From positions 1 to 7,244 of the forward strand of contig FR890495.1 of the NCBI GenBank assembly GCA_000433415.1: a stretch of DNA of 7,244 nt. The letters are read 5' to 3'. A program made the position numbers and the translations under genes. Each line of letters starts with the position of its first letter. Position 1 is the stretch's first letter. Below the pieces are notes generated by a model. It ran no database searches. It was given only the letters and a program-made list of their open reading frames with translations, and was not told the origin of the DNA. Source of the DNA: Clostridium sp. CAG:448 (GTDB taxonomy: Bacteria > Bacillota > Clostridia > Oscillospirales > CAG-272). Shown here piece after piece: positions 1-5,339 of this stretch.

Positions 1-404
1 CGCACCTGACAGACGCGGCGATGAACGCTCTGTTTGACGGTCTGCGCGCACTCGGCGCCCGCCGGGTTGTCCTGACCGGTGTCATGTTCAGCGACACCGA
101 AATCGGTATTGCCGCCATGGATGCGGACGGTACCGTGTGCACTGCCGGGTCCCGCTATATCGATGCGAAGCTGCACGGAACCGGGGATGTTTTTACCGCC
201 GCTTTGATCGGATATTTGCACCGTGGCTGTCATTTTGCGGATGCCGCACGCAATGCGCTGACGTTTGTCAGTGCCGCCATCGATGCTACACAACCGTTTT
301 TGGACACCCACTGGTACGGTCTTTGCTTTGAACCGTGCCTGTGGCGCCTGACGGATTCAGGCAACGCCGAAACGTCCCCTGCGGATTCCGCACCTTCCCG
401 TTAA
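1..404 (+). CDS. Pyridoxal/pyridoxamine kinase, C-terminal part (5' end outside window)
   Basis: This is the C-terminal ~134 residues of a PfkB/ribokinase-fold vitamin B6 kinase, which phosphorylates pyridoxal, pyridoxine or pyridoxamine with ATP in the cytosol (PLP salvage). The reading frame is open from base 3 to the TAA at 402-404, so the ATG at 21 is an internal Met and not the true start. The diagnostic signal is the anion-hole/catalytic-base motif HGTGDVFTAAL, with GTGD encoded at 177-188; its Asp is the expected catalytic base. It is preceded by a beta-strand (VVLTG) and followed by a helical segment. The near-terminal THWYGLCFEPCL resembles the end of clostridial pyridoxamine kinases. 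The last ~16 residues form a Ser/Pro/Ala-rich tail that I would not expect to be conserved. Other PfkB sugar kinases share GTGD, so substrate is inferred from the C-terminal signature. The gene converges on the glycosyltransferase gene and shares its terminator hairpin. Confidence 0.85.
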   Translation, partial: HLTDAAMNALFDGLRALGARRVVLTGVMFSDTEIGIAAMDADGTVCTAGSRYIDAKLHGTGDVFTAALIGYLHRGCHFADAARNALTFVSAAIDATQPFLDTHWYGLCFEPCLWRLTDSGNAETSPADSAPSR

Positions 405-420
405 ACACATCTGCGTCATA

Positions 421-464
421 AAAGAGCCGTTCCCCGTACATGCGTACAAAGGGAACGGCTCTTT
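421..464. terminator. Bidirectional intrinsic terminator between convergent genes
   Basis: A perfect 14-bp inverted repeat: AAAGAGCCGTTCCC at 421-434 pairs with GGGAACGGCTCTTT at 451-464. The 16-nt loop contains a further GTAC/GTAC self-complementary pair (436-439 with 444-447). Read on the minus strand, the stem ends in TTTT followed by AT, the better terminator geometry, which suits the end of the glycosyltransferase operon. On the plus strand only three T follow. It lies 16 nt after the kinase stop and 23 nt from the glycosyltransferase stop, so it probably serves both genes. Confidence 0.85.
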
Positions 465-487
465 CAACACCGGAGCACCTTTTCCGG

Positions 488-1816
488 TTATTTTTTCAGC
501 TTTTTGTGCACGGTCTTCCGACTAAGTGACGGTTTTCTGTGAGATATCTCATAGACCTTCCGGCTCTGACGGTACATCTGCGCAACCGCTTTCCACATTT
601 CGTCCTGCGGGGTAAAGGAACGGTGCAGATTCTTCCCCTTTGCCCACTCATAGATTTGCAGGTAACGCTGGTATGCGTGATCTACGGCATCCTCCCAGGA
701 GATATAAATCTCATCCATAGCGTGCTGACCGATGGCTGACATGACCTCCGGCTTGCGGCAGACCGACTGCAAAGCCCGGTACATGGACTCCGCATTTTCC
801 GCAATCAGAATGCCGTTCTGTCCGTCCGCAATGCCCTCTGCGGCACAGCTTCCGCGAATCAGGACACTGCCGAGCCCGCATGCCGCCGCCTCGCGCACCA
901 CAATGCCGTTGGTATCGTAGGTGGAAGGAAACAAAAACAGGTTCGCCGTGCAGAAATAGGCGCGCAGCAGTTCCCTGTCCCGGATGGCGCCGGTGAATAT
1001 ACACCGGTCGTCAATGCCGATCTCTTTTGTATACTGACGTATTTCACTCGCATCCAGTCCGTCACCGACAAGAATCATCCGGAAATCCTGACCGTTCTGC
1101 CGCAGCATACGCAGCGCATCCAGGGAAATCCGCACGCCTTTGTACCAGTTCATCCGCCCGACGAACAAGAACACCGGAACGTCCGCAGGGATGGCGTGTT
1201 TGCCCTTCAATTCCGCGACTGCCGCCGGCGTCACACGTCCGCGCGGGAAATCCACACCGTTCTCCATCACGCGCAACCTGCCCTGGTACCCCATACCGCG
1301 CAGATTCTTGCCGGCGCCGTCGCTGACGACCCAAACCTCGTCCGCCGCTTCCATATTTTCGACCAGTGTCCTGATCCCGACCTTTGCCAGCATCTCCAAC
1401 TTCAATGCCTTCCGGATTTCGATATCGAATTTGGTATGATAGGTCATGATCATGGGCGCCCCGGTCAATTCACGGATGGTGCGTGCAACCATCGCGGACA
1501 CCATCGGGCAGTGGCAGTGGATGATATCAATCCGGTCCTGCGCAATCTCTTCATAGGCGCTCGGACTGAACGGCACTCCCGCGCGATACCCCCAGCTCTT
1601 TGTAATGCCGGAACTCGCATACCGGTATACTTGGAAGGGGTAGTTATCGACAGCCCCCTTATATTCAGGCGTTACCACAAACGAATTCCCGTACTTTTTC
1701 TGCAGAATGGTCGCATAGTTCAAAACCGTATTTGCAACGCCGTCAATCACGGGCGGGAACGAATCGTTCAGAAGGCAAACGTTCAGACGGGTTCCTTCGT
1801 TTTTTTCATTTGACAT
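488..1816 (-). CDS. GT4-family glycosyltransferase, diacylglycerol-glycosyltransferase-like
   Basis: A complete 442-aa GT-B fold retaining glycosyltransferase of family GT4. The N-terminal acceptor domain begins with LLNDSFPPVIDGVANTV (residues 15-31), followed by HCH (100-102) and TYHTKFD (125-131), the pattern seen in bacterial 1,2-diacylglycerol glucosyltransferases and related lipid GTs. The C-terminal nucleotide-sugar domain shows VGRMNWYKG (219-227; R221 and K226 in the donor-phosphate positions), VGDG (250-253), FTGAI (274-278) and FPSTYDTNGIVVREAAACG (296-314). That last stretch is the EX7E motif with the first Glu replaced by Asp (D301, E309). The final ~20 residues are strongly basic, as in monotopic enzymes that bind anionic membranes. 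There is no signal peptide or transmembrane segment. The ATG overlaps the upstream lipid kinase by 11 nt and has a GGGGG-type ribosome site about 9 nt upstream. GT4 membership is firm; the lipid acceptor is inferred and other acceptors are possible. Confidence 0.88.
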   Translation of the reverse strand: MSNEKNEGTRLNVCLLNDSFPPVIDGVANTVLNYATILQKKYGNSFVVTPEYKGAVDNYPFQVYRYASSGITKSWGYRAGVPFSPSAYEEIAQDRIDIIHCHCPMVSAMVARTIRELTGAPMIMTYHTKFDIEIRKALKLEMLAKVGIRTLVENMEAADEVWVVSDGAGKNLRGMGYQGRLRVMENGVDFPRGRVTPAAVAELKGKHAIPADVPVFLFVGRMNWYKGVRISLDALRMLRQNGQDFRMILVGDGLDASEIRQYTKEIGIDDRCIFTGAIRDRELLRAYFCTANLFLFPSTYDTNGIVVREAAACGLGSVLIRGSCAAEGIADGQNGILIAENAESMYRALQSVCRKPEVMSAIGQHAMDEIYISWEDAVDHAYQRYLQIYEWAKGKNLHRSFTPQDEMWKAVAQMYRQSRKVYEISHRKPSLSRKTVHKKLKK

Positions 1817-2804
1817 CGGGACACACCCCCTTCTGCTTTACATTTTTTTGCATCAGCGCACTGCGCGGGACGCACAGACGCAGGGCTTTGGGAAGCACAT
1901 CAATATCAAAGCTGTCCCTTTTGACAATTTCGCCGTCCAAAGAAAATGCAAACCCCTTCTCTGCCCGGACCTGAATATGCTTTCCCCGCATATAATGAAC
2001 AATCTCCTTGAATTTCGGAGAAACCAGGTGCTGACCGTCGCGGTACAGCCCGACAAGATCCACGAACTGCGGCACGGAAACCGGCTGAACCAGACAGACA
2101 TCCGCCTGTCCGTCGTCATTGACGGAATACGGTGCGCACCGGTACTCGCCGCCGACGTACTGCCCGTTTGCCACGGTGCAAAGCAACATCAGCGGGTGGT
2201 TGCGTACCGTGCCGTCCTTTTCCGCCACGGGATTCAACGGCTGACCGTCCACCCAGACGCGGCACCGGTTTTTCCGCGCGGTCAGAACCGCATGCACCAC
2301 GCCGGTCAGGTAGGCGCGTTTCCCGCCGAACAGCGGATTTCTGCGCACCTTATCCATGGTCATGGCAACCCGGGTATCGAACCCAAAGTTGATGATATTC
2401 ACCGCATACAGGTCATCCACACGCAAAAGATCTACGGATATTTCCTCTCCGTCGATCAGGTCGTCCATCCGGAGAAACGGTTCCGCTCCTCCATAGTATT
2501 TCACATAATCGTTCCCGCTACCACACGGATACACGGAAACACTTGCCTGTGGGAAAGGTGCGACACCGTTCACGACTTCATTCAGCGTTCCGTCCCCGCC
2601 GCAGGCATAAAACCGAACCGGTGCATTGTGCTCTTTACAATAATTGCGGATATAAGCGGTTGCGTCACGCTTTTCCCGTGTTTCATAGAGCCGATACCGG
2701 AACGTCGGCACCCTGCGGATCCGCTGATGCAGAGAAGCAAGAATACCTGCCAGATTTTTCTTCCCGTTTCCGGCGGCGGGATTGACAATAAAAACGTGAT
2801 CCAT
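1806..2804 (-). CDS. DagK/YegS-type diacylglycerol (lipid) kinase
   Basis: A complete 332-aa soluble lipid kinase of the diacylglycerol/sphingosine kinase superfamily (DagK, YegS, BmrU-like). The family phosphorylates diacylglycerol or a similar lipid alcohol with ATP, in bacteria chiefly returning diacylglycerol to phosphatidate at the inner membrane face. Visible motifs are VNPAAGNGK (7-15), the nucleotide-binding YACGGDGTLNEVVNG (66-80; GGDGT 69-73), PCGSGND (93-99), NFGFD (139-143), NGQYVGGE (213-220) and LDGE (289-292), whose Asp matches the catalytic-base position of DgkB-type enzymes. Length is slightly above the ~300 aa norm because of a ~20-residue Lys/Cys tail that overlaps the next gene. 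The start lies 9 nt after the upstream stop with only a weak ribosome site, which suggests translational coupling. The exact lipid substrate cannot be read from sequence. Confidence 0.9.
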   Translation of the reverse strand: MDHVFIVNPAAGNGKKNLAGILASLHQRIRRVPTFRYRLYETREKRDATAYIRNYCKEHNAPVRFYACGGDGTLNEVVNGVAPFPQASVSVYPCGSGNDYVKYYGGAEPFLRMDDLIDGEEISVDLLRVDDLYAVNIINFGFDTRVAMTMDKVRRNPLFGGKRAYLTGVVHAVLTARKNRCRVWVDGQPLNPVAEKDGTVRNHPLMLLCTVANGQYVGGEYRCAPYSVNDDGQADVCLVQPVSVPQFVDLVGLYRDGQHLVSPKFKEIVHYMRGKHIQVRAEKGFAFSLDGEIVKRDSFDIDVLPKALRLCVPRSALMQKNVKQKGVCPDVK

Positions 2805-2813
2805 ACCGGGTTC

Positions 2814-3392
2814 TCAGAGTCTGCGCCTGCCGAATTCAACCGGATCGGCACAGAAAATACTGTAATTCTGCATAATCAGTTCCACAATTTCCTGCGGGGT
2901 ACGGTGTGAGGAATCCACAACCAGGTCATAGTGATCCAGATCAAAGTAATCCAAACCGTAAATTTCGGAGAAACGGGCGTTTTCCACCCGGCTCCGTTCC
3001 ACCAGCTTCTCGCATGCCTCCTCGACGGAAGCATAGCACTCCTCACAGCCGCGCGGATTTGCCATCACGCGCTCTGCGGCAATCAACGGATCCACATTCA
3101 GAAAAACCTTGAAGGATTCCTGCGCAAAATGCCATGCCATACGGGAATCGAAAATCAGCTTGTCTTCCTTCCGCTCCCTGCTGAGCCGATTCACGGTATC
3201 GTCAATGATATAATCCAAGGAGCAGTCATTCTGCATCATCCGGTTGAGCTCCAGTGTCGAAACGCCCTTTTGTCTTGCCGCCTCTCTCTGGATACTTCCC
3301 GTACTGAAAATTTCAAAACCGTATTCCTTTTCAATCAGATGACAAACCGTAGACTTGCCGCTTCCGAGTTTTCCTGTGATAGATATATGCAT
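2814..3392 (-). CDS. Cytidylate kinase-like P-loop kinase
   Basis: A complete 192-aa P-loop NTPase of the cytidylate-kinase-like family (the short type lacking the long NMP-domain insert of E. coli Cmk). It probably phosphorylates CMP/dCMP or a related small substrate with ATP. The Walker A motif is GKLGSGKST (7-15). FSTGSIQREAARQKG (29-43) fits the substrate-binding region, and LIFDSRMAW (79-87) fits the D-x-R element. RSRVENARFSEIYGLDYFD (133-151), followed by the YDLVVD strand (155-160), is the Arg-rich lid and YG-D signature of this family. A Cys-x-x-Cys pair (C116, C119) sits in or next to the putative lid. The ATG has a GGAGAAG ribosome site 5 nt upstream (8 nt from GGAG). It is the first gene of the three-gene operon. 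A dedicated Cmk elsewhere in the genome would make this a paralogue with an unknown substrate. Confidence 0.8.
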   Translation of the reverse strand: MHISITGKLGSGKSTVCHLIEKEYGFEIFSTGSIQREAARQKGVSTLELNRMMQNDCSLDYIIDDTVNRLSRERKEDKLIFDSRMAWHFAQESFKVFLNVDPLIAAERVMANPRGCEECYASVEEACEKLVERSRVENARFSEIYGLDYFDLDHYDLVVDSSHRTPQEIVELIMQNYSIFCADPVEFGRRRL

Positions 3393-3436
3393 ATGTACTT
3401 CTCCGTTTCACCGCTAAGATCGATAAATTTAAGAAT

Positions 3437-3465
3437 ATTGTACTCTTTTTTTCGCTGTTTGTCAA
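3437..3465 (-). promoter_or_regulatory. Sigma-70/A promoter of the kinase-lipid kinase-GT4 operon
   Basis: On the minus strand a consensus -35 TTGACA (3465-3460) is followed after exactly 17 bp by TACAAT (3442-3437), one mismatch from the consensus -10. Transcription would begin near 3430, giving a leader of about 38 nt that carries the GGAG ribosome site before the ATG at 3392. The surroundings are AT-rich, as expected for a promoter. No terminator or second promoter is apparent between the three downstream genes, so it probably drives all of them. Confidence 0.8.
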
Positions 3466-3498
3466 TCACTTTCCGCATTTTTTTGCCGCCGGAGTGTG

Positions 3499-3508
3499 AC
3501 GGTACCGT
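3499..3508. promoter_or_regulatory. 10-bp palindrome between divergent promoters (possible operator)
   Basis: ACGGTACCGT is a perfect palindrome in the 69-bp gap between the two -35 boxes, 34 bp from the minus-strand -35 and 26 bp from the plus-strand -35. The position would suit a regulator acting on one or both promoters. It is short, does not extend at either side, and I see no second copy in the intergenic region, so an operator role is only a suggestion. Confidence 0.25.
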
Positions 3509-3534
3509 TTTCTTTTGCGCATCCGCCAATTCCC

Positions 3535-3563
3535 TTGACACCATGCACAAAGTGTGCTATAAT
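3535..3563 (+). promoter_or_regulatory. Full-consensus extended -10 promoter of the isomerase gene
   Basis: TTGACA (3535-3540), a 17-bp spacer, then TATAAT (3558-3563): both hexamers match the vegetative sigma consensus exactly. TGC at 3555-3557 adds an extended -10 (TGn) element. Transcription is expected to start near 3570, leaving a leader of about 29 nt that contains the ribosome site at 3583-3591. The match is good enough to predict strong, largely factor-independent initiation unless repressed. Confidence 0.92.
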
Positions 3564-3582
3564 TGCCGCGGATCATTTGTAT

Positions 3583-3591
3583 GGAAGGGGG
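3583..3591 (+). promoter_or_regulatory. Ribosome binding site that sets the isomerase start
   Basis: GGAAGGGGG lies 7 nt before the ATG at 3599. It supports that ATG over the in-frame TTG at 3563, which overlaps the last base of the -10 box and so cannot be on the mRNA. Confidence 0.8.
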
Positions 3592-3598
3592 ACAAAAA

Positions 3599-4432
3599 AT
3601 GAATTCAGCCAGCAACATACGCATTGGCTTTTGCACGCCACAGAAATTTATGCTTCCCGGGACCGACCGCATTCTCACGGACGCGTGTGAAACGGCGACA
3701 TATGCCGCGCGGCTCGCCGCACACGCCGGATTTGATTACATGGAGTACAATGTCGCATATCTGATGTCGCTCCGTCCGGATGCGCTTGACGCCTTGTGCC
3801 GCATCAACCGCACGCTGGATACGCCCATTGAAACCGCAAACGGTTATTTCCCTGTCGGGCTTTCACTGTACAGAAACAGTTGGACAGAAATTGAGGACTA
3901 TGTCGCGGAAAGCCTGCGGCGGATGGCGCTTCTCGGCGTTGACACCGTTGTATTCGGCAGCGGAAATGCGCGCAATATTCCTGACGGGATGGATACGGAG
4001 CAGGCAAGCGTTATTTTGACGCGCTTTTTACACCTGCTTCTGCACTACTGCCGGAACCACGGCGTCACACCGGTGATCGAACCGCTCAATCACCATGACT
4101 GCAATTGCCTGTGCACTCTCGCCGACGGAGCGGATTTTATCCTTCGGAATGATCTCTCCGACCTGTTTCTGATGGCGGATTCTTTTCATATGCACATCGA
4201 AAACGAATCCACCGACCACCTCACCCGCTATGCGTCACTGATTCGCCATATACATATCTGTGACAACGACCGCCATTTTTGTGGACGAACCGATCGGGAA
4301 CATCCGGATGCGTTTCTGCACGCGCTCATCTCGTCCGGGTATTGCTCCCGCATCTCGTTGGAGTGTATCTACGACAGTTTTCCTGCCGACCTTTCCGCTG
4401 CGGCATCCTACCTGCAAAAACATCTGCATTGA
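3599..4432 (+). CDS. Sugar phosphate isomerase/epimerase (xylose isomerase-like TIM barrel)
   Basis: A complete 277-aa protein of the AP-endonuclease-2/xylose-isomerase-like TIM barrel superfamily, which includes D-tagatose 3-epimerase and many sugar isomerases. Members use a divalent metal to move a carbonyl or invert a stereocentre on a sugar or inositol. The expected metal ligands are all placed correctly: E161 (VIEPLN), D194 with H197 (MADSFHMH), H219 (IRHIHICDNDR) and E255 (SRISLEC); R225 matches the substrate-contacting Arg. After E161 the usual NRxE-type stretch is NHHD, and a Cys-rich CNCLC (168-172) follows. There is no signal peptide, so it should be cytosolic. The start at 3599 is chosen because it follows a strong ribosome site and lies downstream of the predicted transcript start. 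It is monocistronic, with its own promoter and terminator. Substrate is unknown; neighbouring genes give no catabolic context. Confidence 0.85.
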   Translation: MNSASNIRIGFCTPQKFMLPGTDRILTDACETATYAARLAAHAGFDYMEYNVAYLMSLRPDALDALCRINRTLDTPIETANGYFPVGLSLYRNSWTEIEDYVAESLRRMALLGVDTVVFGSGNARNIPDGMDTEQASVILTRFLHLLLHYCRNHGVTPVIEPLNHHDCNCLCTLADGADFILRNDLSDLFLMADSFHMHIENESTDHLTRYASLIRHIHICDNDRHFCGRTDREHPDAFLHALISSGYCSRISLECIYDSFPADLSAAASYLQKHLH

Positions 4433-4501
4433 TACACGGAATTTCGGGCAACGGGCAAAGGACCGGTGCGGCGGGTATCCGTGCCGTTATCGTGTAACAA
4501 G

Positions 4502-4535
4502 AAAGCGCAATTCCCCCGAAAAGGCATTGCGCTTT
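4502..4535. terminator. Hairpin terminator between isomerase and phosphoesterase genes
   Basis: AAAGCGCAAT (4502-4511) pairs perfectly with ATTGCGCTTT (4526-4535) around a 14-nt loop in which a short CC/GG pair can extend the stem. On the plus strand it is followed by GCTCG and then TTTT (4541-4544), a weak U-tract. On the minus strand the stem ends in TTT then CTTGTT. It is 69 nt after the isomerase stop and 7 nt beyond the phosphoesterase stop, so it probably ends both transcripts. The 4433-4501 stretch before it shows no gene or other clear element. Confidence 0.7.
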
Positions 4536-4542
4536 GCTCGTT

Positions 4543-5307
4543 TTATGAATTGCTGACCGTTACACACACAACCTCGCAGGGGTTGAAAAGGCGCGGGACC
4601 GGTGCCGTATTGCAGACACCGCGGCTGATAACCAGTCTGTTTTCATGGAACCCGCCGCAATAACGCGGGAAAAGTCCCTGCCCCGGTGCGTAAACACCCT
4701 TTCCGAAAAAGCGCATCTGTCCCCCGTGCGCATGACCGGAAACGACCATATCCAACGGAAGCTGCCGCAGATAAACCGGATAATACTCCGGGTGATGGCA
4801 AAGCAGAATGCGGAATTTTCCGTCGTCAGGCTCGTCTGAAAGAAACGACAACTCCGGCATCCCGCCGGGAGATGCCAGACCGGACCGCAATCCGCCGATC
4901 CTGATGCCTTCCCAATCCGTAAACGCATTGTCCAGAAACACCGCGCCGCTTTCCGCAATCCGGCGCCGGTTCCGATAGCTGATAACTTCCCGATCCGGTG
5001 AAAAACGCTTTTCCTTGCCCCGGTTGGTAAAGTAGGATCCCGCCTCGTGGTTGCCGAGCGCATAAAACGTCCGGAAATGTGCGGCACAGGTGCGCAGAAA
5101 ATCGAACCCCGGTTGGTTTTCCTCATCGCAGGTACCGTCCAACGCGTTGCACAGGTCTCCGGGGACCAGAACCGCATCCGGCTTCTCATGCAGCAGAATT
5201 GCCATGATTTCGGCACATGGGTGTGCATGCAGATCCGCGACAATCGCAAAACGATAGTCGCGGATCAGTTTTTTGTCTGTTTTCAGATGATAACGGGTGA
5301 TCTTCAC
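4543..5307 (-). CDS. YkuE-like calcineurin-type metallophosphoesterase
   Basis: A complete 254-aa metallophosphoesterase with the full binuclear metal motif set: ADLHAHP (D25, H27), PGDL (D51), GNHE (N86, H87), LCHHPE (H171/H172) and SGHAHGGQ (H192, H194). Length and motif spacing, in particular the SGHxHGGQ ending and the trailing Tyr/Gly-rich segment with NTAPVPRLFNP, match the YkuE/YaeI-like group. Enzymes of that group hydrolyse phosphodiester or phosphomonoester bonds, with UDP-sugar/lipid-type substrates proposed for some. Unlike many YkuE-type proteins it has no N-terminal membrane anchor or signal peptide, so it is probably cytosolic. The start is a GTG at 5307-5305 with AGAGGAG ending 6 nt upstream. 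It lies 32 nt after asnS on the same strand with no terminator between, so it is probably co-transcribed. Physiological substrate unknown. Confidence 0.88.
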   Translation of the reverse strand: MKITRYHLKTDKKLIRDYRFAIVADLHAHPCAEIMAILLHEKPDAVLVPGDLCNALDGTCDEENQPGFDFLRTCAAHFRTFYALGNHEAGSYFTNRGKEKRFSPDREVISYRNRRRIAESGAVFLDNAFTDWEGIRIGGLRSGLASPGGMPELSFLSDEPDDGKFRILLCHHPEYYPVYLRQLPLDMVVSGHAHGGQMRFFGKGVYAPGQGLFPRYCGGFHENRLVISRGVCNTAPVPRLFNPCEVVCVTVSNS

Positions 5308-5313
5308 AAAAAT

Positions 5314-5320
5314 CTCCTCT
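5314..5320 (-). promoter_or_regulatory. Ribosome binding site fixing a GTG start
   Basis: AGAGGAG on the minus strand, 6 nt before GTG (5307-5305). The strength and spacing of this site support the GTG as the real start of the metallophosphoesterase, even though it is not ATG. Confidence 0.8.
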
Positions 5321-5339
5321 TTTCGGATTCAACCGGGCA

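Noticed and set aside
1848..2909. A 353-codon open frame on the plus strand opposite the lipid kinase, continued by a 223-codon frame at 2931-3602.
   Set aside because: The opposite strand encodes proteins with complete, family-specific motifs. The antisense translations are His/Arg/Pro-rich, match no family I recognise, and lack ribosome sites; they are by-products of codon use in the real genes.
2814..3392. Dephospho-CoA kinase or adenylate kinase as alternative identity of the P-loop kinase.
   Set aside because: The GSIQREAARQKG region, D-x-R element and RSRxxNxRFxxIYGxD lid signature fit the cytidylate-kinase-like family better, although the true substrate remains open.
3385..3394. Palindrome ATATGCATAT overlapping the start codon of the cytidylate-kinase-like gene.
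   Set aside because: Short and AT-rich, and partly dictated by the coding sequence; no supporting second copy, so chance is the simplest explanation.
4433..4501. Distant 6-bp complementary ends (TACACG at 4433-4438 and CGTGTA at 4491-4496) that might enclose a small RNA.
   Set aside because: Six base pairs separated by 52 nt with no clear internal stems or promoter is not evidence for a structured RNA.
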